A stretch of 64,000 nucleotides of DNA. Origin: Panonychus citri. Lineage: Eukaryota; Arthropoda; Arachnida; Trombidiformes; Tetranychidae. Shown here in pieces: positions 49,301 through 59,400 of the stretch (its first letter is position 1; the number at the start of each line of letters is the position of its first letter). The notes beneath the pieces were generated by a model. That model searched no databases. It was not told the DNA's origin and was given only the letters and a program-made list of their open reading frames with translations. Location of the stretch: NCBI RefSeq assembly GCF_014898815.1, contig NW_026515539.1, positions 1,674,001 to 1,738,000 on the forward strand, given 5' to 3'. A program made the translations under genes and the position numbers.

Positions 49301-51343
49301 GAAAAGATTCCGTTGAAATAGCAGATTAATCTGATAACTGACCTTTTTTCACCATCGATAACGGGTTAACCATTTTTATGGGAAAATCATTTTTTTTTCT
49401 TATTCTTCTTAATCAATCAATCAATCAAATTGTTACACTCACAATGTGAACACACAAATAATTTGAATTACAATCAAGGATTAAAACTCGTACTGATTTC
49501 AACATTTATCTCAAAGCATTAACCTGTTTCCGATTATGATTATTTATAGTTACAGGCTGGTGATCAGCTAATTGTTACAATATTAATCTTGAACAATATG
49601 AGATTAGTTTTGTTGTTGGTTAACAATACGGTTAATTGTTGAAGATTGATGATTAGTATTACCGTTTAATTGATCAGAGGATTCTTGTTATTGTTCAGCT
49701 TGCTCTCAATGGCCATTGATATTGATTAGATTTGATTAAACAATAAGTTAATCAACGGTAAATTGAGACAACTATTTGATTGGTTTCTTGATTGTCCTCA
49801 ACTTTATTTCTTTGTCATTCTTAATTGTGGCTCTTTCTTTGATTTTTTTTCCAGGCCATTGACTTAACTATTGTGTGGTTAAGCTTTTTTCTGAATACAC
49901 TCAATCATTATCATCACCATCAATTTACTAAGGTTAAAAAAAAAGGTTAATGCGATTAATTGAGTTACAATCAGTGAGTTAAATGTTGAGTTAATTGTTG
50001 CGAATCGAATGAAAAAATTTAATATCAAGTTAAGAGTTTGTACAATGTTCAATGTGATTTTGTGTTCGATTTCGTATCGAACTCGATTAGTTGAGACTAT
50101 TTTCTTTCTCGTCGAATATTTTTTCTCTTCCTCTACCTTCGTATTTTCGAGCCCACACTTACCCCTGACCCTCTTCACTTATATGTACTTAGAACTTTTT
50201 CTTTGCCCACTCTCATCGAATCATCAATAGTTGTGAAGGTTAATCTTCGATTCTCAAATAACCTTCAATTGTCATTTGAATTACTCGCCCACTCGCATCA
50301 TAATGTTTCCTAATTTAAACATGATGATAATTCAATATTTTCTTTTCTTCCCTTTTTCCAATGTGAATACAATTAGGTATTGATGGAACAATGAAAATTT
50401 TGATTAGTAAGATTGATTGGTTATCGATTTCAAATCAGATCAATTTACATTAATTCCTGTTTGCAATAATAATTTCATGATAAAGATAACCAATCATCAT
50501 CATCATCTTGATTTGGTCAATATAATTTTTATGGTTCTTTAATAGTTGTAAGATTTTAGGTTATGTTGAAGCAATTAAATTAGTCTTAGTTACAAGATTG
50601 TCTCATCTTACCAATAACTTGAATCAACTGCTATTCAATTACAATCAGCGATATCCTAAATCTCAATGAAACGGTAATTAGATTCTTGTTGATCATGAAT
50701 ACGATTAAAGTTTCAATTAGTTTAATCTTTTACAACCTTGTTACTTTGAGTCTTTAATGAGTCAATTCTGAAGATGGTTTGAAGACAACAATTAACTGAT
50801 CAAGTTAAATTGGTAAAAAACAGTTGAAAACTTCATGTAGATAAAGTTAATCATCTTCCTACCTAAATTAAGATTAAATCATCACCATCATTCCAAATTA
50901 TCTCAACACCCACTGGAATAATTAAACATGTCGTCTAATATTACTGTTAATTGTTTATTTTTTGTCCATAAACAATTAACTAATCATTTGATGAGTCAAA
51001 ATATCCGATAGTCTTAAAACTATGTCAAGTTCAGAATCTTCTCAATGAACTTTTATTTTTCTTGTCTTCTACTGATTCGAATTGTTAGATTGCAAACTTG
51101 AAGATAAAAAGTTAATCGAAATTGATGATTGATTAATGATCATTGATTCCAATCGATTGAATTAATCAGATCAAATAATAGGGAGAAAAAAATTAATCCA
51201 AACTCACCTTCAGACTTTCCTGAGCTTTGATTAACGATCCTTGATGTTGATGCTTCAACATTTGTAATATAAATTGTGATTAAATTGATGATCAAATAGA
51301 AACACAATCGATTTGAATACATTGATTGGGTCAATGGGAACAA
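40381..51343 (-). CDS. Zona pellucida (ZP) domain transmembrane protein, cuticle/apical-matrix type
   Basis: Insect relatives (dusky, miniature, piopio and others) polymerise in the apical extracellular matrix. Exons in transcription order: 51343-51208, 48067-47966, 42317-42217, 41878-41709, 41529-41292, 41189-41039, 40898-40748, 40655-40381. All are GT-AG, phases agree, and about 440 aa are predicted. Exon 1 is a signal peptide (start at 51343, or an inner Met at 51322). ZP-N: IKCSESLMEVTVDV, VVIYLDKLKGYP, FRLPLDDNFYTCGT. ZP-C: TEHAPIPYLNIGV, GTPLEMVIYLDD, GCSIDPYIF, AKFRAFKFPESNYVLF, then VNVCLKEC. A furin-type site GYGRRRRS follows, as is usual after ZP modules. The C-terminus ends in a hydrophobic stretch (NYLALNLLYIISLRL) that could be a membrane span or GPI signal. 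One extra base at the GGG at 41435-41437 breaks the frame in exon 5. The subfamily is not resolved. Confidence 0.9.
42385..42409. repeat. (GA)n microsatellite
   Basis: About 12 GA units in ZP intron 2, just upstream of exon 3. Confidence 0.95.
46320..46360. repeat. Compound (ATC)n(TTC)n microsatellite
   Basis: A run of ATC units passes directly into TTC units in ZP intron 2. Another ATC run lies at 46488-46510. Confidence 0.9.
48068..51207 (-). other. ZP gene intron 1, 3.1 kb
   Basis: Separates the signal-peptide exon from the first ZP exon. AT-rich; no supported coding, RNA or mobile element. The plus/minus ORF pair around 49879-50230 overlaps itself on both strands and shows no domain. 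Confidence 0.75.
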
Positions 51344-52850
51344 TTAAAGGAATGATAATAATGGTAATTAATCCAGTTAAGTGATCAGGAAGAGAGAGAG
51401 AGAGAGAAGGAGATTAACAAGATTGACCAAAAAGCCAAAGTTCAGATCAACAATCAATATAAACAAAACAAAACAAAAGCAACAAAAAGCAACAAGTTGG
51501 TGACCAGCAAATGACCAAAACTTTTGTTGTTGTAAAACAAATGAGAAAGGTGAGAACAGTAATCAACTAATTGTAATCACATAGCCAAAGTTTGATACAT
51601 TGTTGATCTCCAATTGAACTGACCAGTGGATATAAACTACAGTATCAAAAGTAAGAACCTTTAACTCAGGTAGTCAAGTTACAAGTGAATGAAAATAATA
51701 ACAAAAAAGTTTCATGAAAAGAAAACAAGTTTGTTAACAATCAACAGAAAAAGTTACCAACCTTTTTTGCTTATATTCTGCTGCCACCTACATTGGACTC
51801 AGATCAACCCCCGCTCGATGATTAAGCCCAATCGGTTGATTAACTGTTAATTTCTATGATCCTTGACATGATTGTTTCCCTTGGTTGACTTGGGTGAAAA
51901 GGACAGAGGTGAAGGTGCCAAGGGATAAGTGAAAGTAATACATTCGGAGTAATATTGTTTCGTTATTAATGGTTAGCATAATCATCTAAATGGTTGCTTT
52001 GATTTTAATCGCTGATTATCATGGTTCAGGTGATGATCATTGTTGGTGTTACCAGAAACTTTTCCAATGATGGGTGCTCATTGCGAAGCTGCCATTCGCT
52101 TCCGTTCATCAATTTCTTTAAATGTTACACCCTTTACACACCCAAATCTACATTACAATCTAACTAAAAGTTTTCTTTTTCCTTTAGAACTTTTTTATTT
52201 TCTCTTCTATCAATAAATTACCGTTTCTCTTTTTCTTCTTGCCATTCATTAGATTATAAGGAAGATATTACCGGTTCCTTGGTCATGGAGCTTTAACCAT
52301 TTAATTAAATTCACAAGATTTATCGATATATTAAAAAGAGAAAAGATAATCTTGTCTTTGTCTATTTGCAAAAAAAAAAGTTCTAATGATTTTTTTTTCT
52401 TTCCATTTTAGAAAGATTGATCTGATTAGATTCTGTTGATGATTCCAATTCAGTTCTCAATGAAACCAGAATGGAAATAAACTATTAAAGGAAAAGTTTT
52501 CTCTCTGATTTATACAAACTTATCCTTCATCTTTAAATTCACTATTTACTTGTTGGTCAATTGGAAACAATTAACTCTTTGTCACTTTTAATTGTTCTGT
52601 TGATGTTTCATTCAATAGATAACAATAGATTCGATAGTTGATTCAGTCATTCGGATAATTCTGATGATTAAGATTTATTCCTTTTTCGTTCTGTTTTGTT
52701 TGCGATGCCAAGAGATGAGAAACTCTTCGAGGACGATCTAATCCTTTAGTTCATATTGAAACTCGTACTTTTCGGTAAAATTATCGAGCTCGTGTGAATA
52801 TCAAAGAAAAAATAAAAAGACTCAGGATCAAGTTCGTCACATCTCTTGTT
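51344..52850. other. Intergenic region upstream of the ZP gene
   Basis: Should contain the ZP promoter near 51350-51700, which includes a (GA)n run at 51389-51407. No clear gene. The part after about 52680 is richer in G+C than the flanks but has no convincing frame. Confidence 0.5.
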
Positions 52851-53039
52851 TTATTTACCGAAAATTCCGGAACATTTCATGCTGAGCTTCTTTGGTTCAA
52901 AGTGAAATCTCCCAAAATAACAGAGTCGCCTACTTGAGACCGCACCTTTTGTCACGGAGCGGGTCATTCGAAAAGGTTCAATTCTTGAGCAATTTGACTT
53001 AGTATCGAAAGAAATTGACATAGAATCATTTTGGACCAA
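52851..53039 (-). pseudogene. Orphan open segment of 62 codons, unrecognised
   Basis: The minus-strand frame is open for 62 codons, then after one stop stays open for about 36 more in the same frame. Base composition is less AT-rich than the flanks. It lies just downstream of the caspase-like gene on the same strand. I recognise no motif; it may be a gene remnant or chance. Confidence 0.25.
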
Positions 53040-53235
53040 AGTTATGAATGGGATTAATTATTTAATTAATAGATAATAATTAATTTATTAATGGAAATTA
53101 TGGGAAATTTACAATGAGAAAATAGTAACTTTCTGATTTTATCCCTATTCATGTAAAAGGGAGACAAACAAGAAGTGAGAAAAAGAGGAATCGAGATACT
53201 ATTTGAGTGAGCCAAAATGACAATATTGTCAAGAA

Positions 53236-54376
53236 TTATTTGGGTGTAAGCATGAGTTTTTTTGTCAAACTGAAGATTGTAGTTGGCATTTGCTTTCGGC
53301 CTTCCAATCCCTCGTCTCCATAGGCAATATCGTGATTCACCAGTGTGAGTATATCAAGTACTGATAATGTTCTGGAAAATTCCGTCATTTTTTCGGCCAA
53401 TTTAATCAAAAAACAAGGTTCTTCTTCATCTTCAAGAGATTTATGCCCAAGCCAAGTTGAATAAGCTACCAAAAATGGAACATTATTGGAATTTTGAATG
53501 GCCTTTTAACTATCGCGGAGTCAGGCTCATCTTGCTCATTTTCTTCCGAATCATGTTTTGTGCTAAAGGCCAATGTAATTTCAAAGCCTGGATCAGTTTT
53601 CTTTCCCCGACAAGCCTAACGAATATAAATAAGCAAAAAGTTACATGATAACAAGAAAATAAAAAAGCTTTCGTACAAAAGATTTTCGTACATAAAAAAC
53701 AAAAAATCAACAGTTTACTCACATCGATGATGAAAATTTTAGGGTTTTGTGCCAATGAGGGACATGCCTCTACGTTGAAAAGTTCGGACAAAATACCTGC
53801 TTCATATTTTTTATCTTTTACCAAATAAAGTTGCCTCAGTTCCATAGGTATTGATAATACTTACTAAACAATCGGCATTTGAAAGTTCCTCTTCCGATAC
53901 TTTTCGAAAACGAGAATAAAAAGAAAAACGTTTTATGTTTAGTGAGAGTCATGGTGTTTCTCAATTGTCAAGAAATTGAAACAATTGAAAAGTATACAGA
54001 CTTACAAGCCCTAAGAATTGAATTGATCTCTTCTTTCTTGAGATCTTTATGGATAATTACCTCGAATCCTAAGCCATTGAAACATTCGCGCAATTCATCA
54101 GCTTCAATTTCAGCAAATTTAAGTCTTTTTTGCCATCGAAATTCTCATGAGAGAAAATGACACATTTTCCTCGGTGCGTGCGATCCATCAAATAGCTCAG
54201 ATTTGGATCAGCTGTTGGGGGGTTGCGATGATAACTAATTCACAAAAAATAAAGAATTCATAAATTTGATCAATCATAACAATTTAGAAACAACTTTCAC
54301 ATTTATTATCTGAGTGAAAAGGGACTAACGAATTTTCTTGGTTTGTACATATTTCAAATGTCCAGTTTCTCACTGT
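53236..54376 (-). pseudogene. Caspase homologue lacking key catalytic residues; frame-broken, 5' end uncertain
   Basis: Caspases are cysteine proteases of apoptosis. Exons on the minus strand: about 54376-54330 (tentative), 54234-54006, 53899-53723, 53615-53236, with compatible phases. Large-subunit features: THRGKCVIFSHENFD, LRECFNGLGFEVIIHKDL, and ACPSLAQNPKIFIID joined to ACRGKKTD, so the catalytic Cys context is present, though the usual Gln before ACRG is Asp. Small-subunit features: FLVAYSTWLG, LTLVNHDIAYG, GRKQMPTTIFSLTKKL. The catalytic His motif SHG reads TYG (in IINTYGTE), and the substrate-binding SWR after YST-G is absent (HKSLED). Three single-base frame breaks occur: one base missing in the A/T run at 54126-54131, one extra at 53816-53819, one missing near 53483-53487. 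Either a decaying gene or a pseudoprotease with assembly errors. No CARD or DED prodomain is visible. Confidence 0.82.
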
Positions 54377-54536
54377 TGATGGAAAAAGACGAATCTTAAT
54401 AATTGATTAATTAATTATTTTTCCATTCCATTGCCATAATTCCCATCTAATCATTTGAGACTGACAAGGGAACTTCATGAAGTGTCAAATCGATAATGAC
54501 CAGAAAACATGTTTTTTGGAAACGGCGTGAGAAATT

Positions 54537-54959
54537 ATGCGGGCCATTTTTGTTCTGGCCTGCCACAACCCGATAGTTGCCGAGAAAACTGGCCTGAAAG
54601 ATCGGAAGCCGTGGACATTAATTGTGTGGAATGGCAATGTTTGTTTGAAATGTGCAAAAATTATCGACCTATCTGTTATTGAAATAGACGATATTTCAAT
54701 CTCTGATGTAGACGAGGGAATTGCTACGATAGAGGCTCTCGAAGTTAAAATAAAACAGTGTTGGCGCAATATGTTAAAATATTATATATGTATAGGAAAA
54801 AACTTAACGCAGATGAAGAATCTATCTACCAATGTCGATGATATGCTGAAATCTCTTGGAGATCATGGGCTAAAGCAACATCATCGAACTCATGCTAGTT
54901 TCCATGGGCCTATACAAATTGTATTGCAGCTATCCACGTATCATACGATCAACTTGTAG
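54537..54959 (+). CDS. Unrecognised 140-codon ORF in the left palindrome arm
   Basis: The product resembles a real protein more than chance sequence: an ACHNP and CLKC (Cys pair) region, acidic IEIDDISISD, then an amphipathic, probably helical part (KNLTQMKNLSTNVDDMLKSLGDHGLKQ) and HHRTHASFHGPIQIVL. An in-frame TGA precedes the first ATG in both arms, with a further open frame (MKCQIDNDQKT) upstream of it. The right arm carries the same ORF on the minus strand, but indels break it after ISISD. I do not recognise the family. The left copy leaves the frame soon after the arm ends, so the original gene was longer. Confidence 0.35.
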   Translation: MRAIFVLACHNPIVAEKTGLKDRKPWTLIVWNGNVCLKCAKIIDLSVIEIDDISISDVDEGIATIEALEVKIKQCWRNMLKYYICIGKNLTQMKNLSTNVDDMLKSLGDHGLKQHHRTHASFHGPIQIVLQLSTYHTINL

Positions 54960-55053
54960 CTTAAGATTTGTAAAAACAAATAAGAAAATAATAAATGAGC
55001 GGTTGATGGCTATTCAAGCCGATCGAACTCCAGACGGCAGAAGAGAGCTTGCC

Positions 55054-55459
55054 CGTATGATACGTGGATAGCTGCAATACAATTTGTATAGGCCCATGGA
55101 AACTAGCATGAGTTCGATGATGTTGCTTTAGCCCATGATCTCCAAGAGATTTCAGCATATCATCGACATTGGTAGATAGATTCTTCATCTGCGTTAAGTT
55201 TTTTCCTATACATATATAATATTTTAACATATTGCGCCAACACTGTTTTATTTTAACTGAGAGCCTCTATCGTAGCAATTCCTCGTCTATCAGAGATTGA
55301 AATATCGTCTATTTCAATAACAGATAGGTCGATAATTTTTGCACATTTCAAACAAACATTGCCATTCCACACAATTAATGTCCACGGCTTCCGATCTTTC
55401 AGGCCAGTTTTCTCGGCAACTATCGGGTTGTGGCAGGCCAGAACAAAAATGGCCCGCAT
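55054..55459 (-). pseudogene. Frame-broken mirror copy of the unrecognised ORF in the right palindrome arm
   Basis: Minus-strand reading gives the same protein in two pieces (55459 to about 55255, and 55230 downward), disrupted by small deletions between them. The second piece runs on past the arm into the loop, STYHTG followed by KLSSAVWSS, which may reflect the original sequence. Same strand as the caspase-like gene, just upstream of it. Confidence 0.4.
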
Positions 55460-55532
55460 AATTTCTCACGCCGTTTCCAAAAAACATGTTTTCTGGTCAT
55501 TATCGATTTGACACTTCATGAAGTTCCCTTGT

Positions 55533-56436
55533 GAGGTTAATTGATGTCCAGTGTTTTAGATTGAGAGCAATGCTAATTGATTTTCTTGATGGGATCAATT
55601 AATAGCTATTAACTGATGAGCTTTCAGAATTTTTTTTGTTTACATATTCAAGGAATAATGCAGTAATATTTCCGATAGAATATGAATCGCTTAATATTTA
55701 GACAGTCTCAGGTTTCTTCAAGCACTAAATCTATTTTTCATAATTTTCGTGTACATCGATATGACAATTTTACCTCGAAATCTGTAGATTCAAGGAAATT
55801 TGTAACTTACGTGCACTTGGAAGTATATCAGTCATTATTTATCAACTTTCTTCATGATAAAAGTCAAATATTAATAATACATGTTCAGTAAGAATCAACA
55901 AATTCTGAGGCATCAATCAATAGATTCAGTCGTAATTTGCATAGTTAACAATCATTTAATGATTGTAAATAAATATCAATAGATTTTATTAAAAATTTTA
56001 AATCTCTGAGATGAATATAGATTATCATGATTAAATTGATTGTTTCCAATTTATGGGATGAATAGGAACAAAATTGTAATCAAATTATAGAAATTGTGCA
56101 ATTAAATTGTAAGAAGAAACAATTAATAAATCTCCTCCGCATTAATTTTAGTGACAAGTATTGGGATTGATTCTGTAGACTGTTGTAAGTAAATTAAAAT
56201 AATAAGAATGGTGATTAAAATTGATTTGGATTTAAAAGTTTCGAGTGTTGAGTCTTCCTTGGTAATTTCATTGTGAAACAATCAATGGTGAAAAATGGAA
56301 ATGATTAATAATGAGATTTGATGATTGGTGACTATTCAGAAATTCTTAATTGTTGATGATAAGCGAGTAGAGTTAATCTGATCATTGGGCAGCGTAAAAA
56401 CAAAATTGATGATAAAATTTGATCTAAATTAATTGA
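55533..56436. other. Intergenic region downstream of Hip1
   Basis: AT-rich, no supported gene. A 69-codon plus-strand ORF (55682-55891) has no recognisable motif. The Hip1 3' UTR should lie in the right part. Confidence 0.5.
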
Positions 56437-59400
56437 TTAACTCGCTAAATGGTAATGTCGCTTTCGAAGACCAGCAAGTCTCATTCGTTCTCGAGTTATT
56501 TCACTTTCGAGTTCTAATAGTTTCACTTGACTTTCCATTTCCATTTTCTTTGCTTGGTGTAAGGTCAATTTGGAGAAATCCATAGTATCGGTTTCCTCGA
56601 TTTTCTCAGCACAACTTTTGGCAATTGCGACCACATTTCCCGTTGCTTCACGAACTTCTTTCGAGGATTGAGATAGTTTGGACATTTTGACGCTTTTCCG
56701 ATCGGCTTTAACTCGAGAGGCGACCACAAGTTGAGCAGTAGCTGCAGCGATCTCATTTGATGCAACCATCAGCTCTTCAAATTTAGCTTTTCCAGCGATA
56801 ACTTTATCAGCAGCTTCACTGTTTCAATTAATTATTGATCAATTTTAAATTTGCTCAGAAATTAACTAATATTATTGGTACAATACTTACACTAATAATT
56901 TAGCTGCAAGTGCAACAACTTTAGCAGCAGAAATTAAACCTTCAGTCCAACGATGATTCCTTTGATAAAATTCTGATGGTGATGCAGATCCCTGATTGAG
57001 AAAATTAAAGACAAAATTAGTCAACAATTTATTGATTGTTGAATTGATGATAACATACTTTTCCTTGGACAATGATTTCTCTTTGAAGTTCTTTGGAATT
57101 TTTAACTAAACGGACGATAGCCTGAGAAAAGAAAAGAAAAGAAATTAATAAGATAATATTAATTGTCACAATTCCGTAATTCAATGGTTTTGGACAATCA
57201 GATGATTAAATTACCTGCATTAAAGTTGTACAAGCGTCGAGTATATTTTCATTTACTTCCAGAGTTACACCTGAATCTTGTTTCTTTGATTTAACCATCA
57301 TTTGCTGGAAGAATTTCAATTAAAAATAAATTATTGATTAGCAATTAAGATTGATTGATTATTTGAGTTTGATTGGAATATTAAATCACCTCTAATTTGC
57401 TAACAGCTTCTTCAATGGCTTTGTCCATATCACTCAACTCTTGGGTCAACAATTGTTCAAGATTAGCGTTTTGATTAAGGTTTAATTGTGGCATAATTTT
57501 TGATCGAAGTGCGATAATTTGATTAACACATAAATTGGTTACTTCTAATTGATCTTTTATATCAACACGATTTTTCATCTTTTGATTCAATTGGATTGAA
57601 GAGGAGACCAAATTTTTACAATGATTCATAAGCTCTGTAAATTGAGAGAAAACAATTAGAGTGAATGATTAATTTGATTAAGATTTAATTGTTTACCTTG
57701 GGCTAGATCAAAATTTGGCAAAGTTTGATAGATGACTCGACCACAATGAAAAGTATGAGAAAGTGAGGAATAGTAATTAATGATAAATCTGCTGATGTCA
57801 TCTAAATTGTTGGGTGAACAGGTAAAGTCTTGTGAAATAGTTGACAGTTTTTCAAGCCAATCCTTCAAATTATCACATTGATTGAAAAAATTTTCTGTTC
57901 AAAAGTATGAGATGGGAAACGGAAATAAAGATAAATATTGACACAAATGATCAAGAGGAAATGAGATATGTAATCAACTTGGATGACAATTAATAAATTC
58001 TCATTCAATCATCTAAAACAATCTAAAAATGCCTGATTCTTATAAATCTGATTAAGTTTTGAACCAATTTAAACTACCAAACAAAAGACACAAAATTCTG
58101 ATGTTTGTCTCAAAAATTATGTTAACATGAAAAAAAAGTTCCATCATGAAATATTTGCCTTCATGGTTCATCAGCGTTACTGTGAAGATGAAGAAAAAAA
58201 ATTATCATCAGAACTTTAAATTGATAAACCATCTCAATTGTGATGAAACTTTTTCTCCTTTCATCTTTTTTATCTTTTCCATGATGATTACATAATGAAA
58301 ACATGATGAAGAAAATGGAATCCATGACTCCGATTCAATTTCATACCAGGAGTTGAAAATACTGTGACTGAACAAGGTCCTGTATCGGCTTCATCGTTAA
58401 GTTTACATGAAATATTATAAGTTTCTTGAAGTAAAAGATCTGTAAGAAAATGATAGAAAATCAGTTAATTACCAAAACAATTAAAGATGAAATAATAAAA
58501 GAGATTCAACAAATGAATTTTATGTTAATCTATTGTACTGATTATCTTTATGGTTATACGATACCTAATAGATGCCATTTAAGCTCATTAAACTTGGATT
58601 CCCAAATTCGTGATTGGTCCTCAAGATCAGCCTTAACCATGAGAAGGTGTTTCTGAACATCGCTCAGTTCACCTTCCGTTTGAAGTTTCTCCTTCTGAAG
58701 TAAAGCGATTTCAGTGAGTAGCTTCTTATTATAAGCTTCAATGGCTTCTGCTTTTTCCACCGTCTCGCTCTTAACTTGATTCTCTTCTACCTTGTGCTTC
58801 AAATCTTTCAATTGCTCTTCCAAATTCTGTTAAGAAAAAGATATAAAAAAAGGTTATTAATATAAACGAAATTGTTGAGATTCTGTTGTTGTTGTTGATT
58901 GTTAGTTGATTTGTTTACCTCTTTGGCTTTAAGTTCACGTTCCAATGCTGACTTAGTACTGATACAGTTTTTATCAACTTCAGCTTTCTAAATGGTGAGA
59001 AGTTAATGAGCAATTAATTGTTGTGCTTGTTATTGATTCTTTATGGTTTGATTTTCTTACCGCTCTCAATAGTTCAATATGTTCATCTCTTAATTTTTTG
59101 TATATATCAAGAACTTTGGCTAATTTTTCATTAGCTTTGGTATTCTCATGTTGAATATCAGTTCCTGATTTAAGTTTAATAATTTCTTGTTTCAATTCTT
59201 CATTTTCTTTGGAAAGATTATCTTTATCAATGTTAATTGCTTTCAGTGCTCTATCCGATTCGACTACATTACATTCAACTTCAGCTAATTTACGACGAAA
59301 ATTATCAATAATACGCCCATCCTAAAGATAGAATAAAAAGAGAAACAATTAGTTGAACAATTAAATTAAATTATCTCCACATCAGAGAGTAACATTGAAA

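Larger units (their letters stand above)
54464..55532. repeat. Long imperfect inverted repeat (palindrome), arms about 480 bp, loop 106 bp
   Basis: Left arm 54464-54947 and right arm 55054-55532 are near-perfect reverse complements, starting with ACAAGGGAACTTCATGAAG at the outer ends and meeting at ATCATACG / CGTATGAT. Differences are a few small indels around 54710-54745 (GATGTAGACGAGGGA against GATAGACGAGGA; CTCGAAGTT against CTCAGTT). The arms are less AT-rich than the flanks. No target-site duplication is visible. Options: a foldback element, an inverted duplication, or a hairpin-RNA locus. Confidence 0.93.

Noticed and set aside
54464..55532. Palindrome as a classic DNA transposon with terminal inverted repeats
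   Set aside because: No transposase motif, no target-site duplication at the outer ends (flanks GAGACTG and GAGGTTA do not match as a duplication), and the arms are coding-like to their ends.
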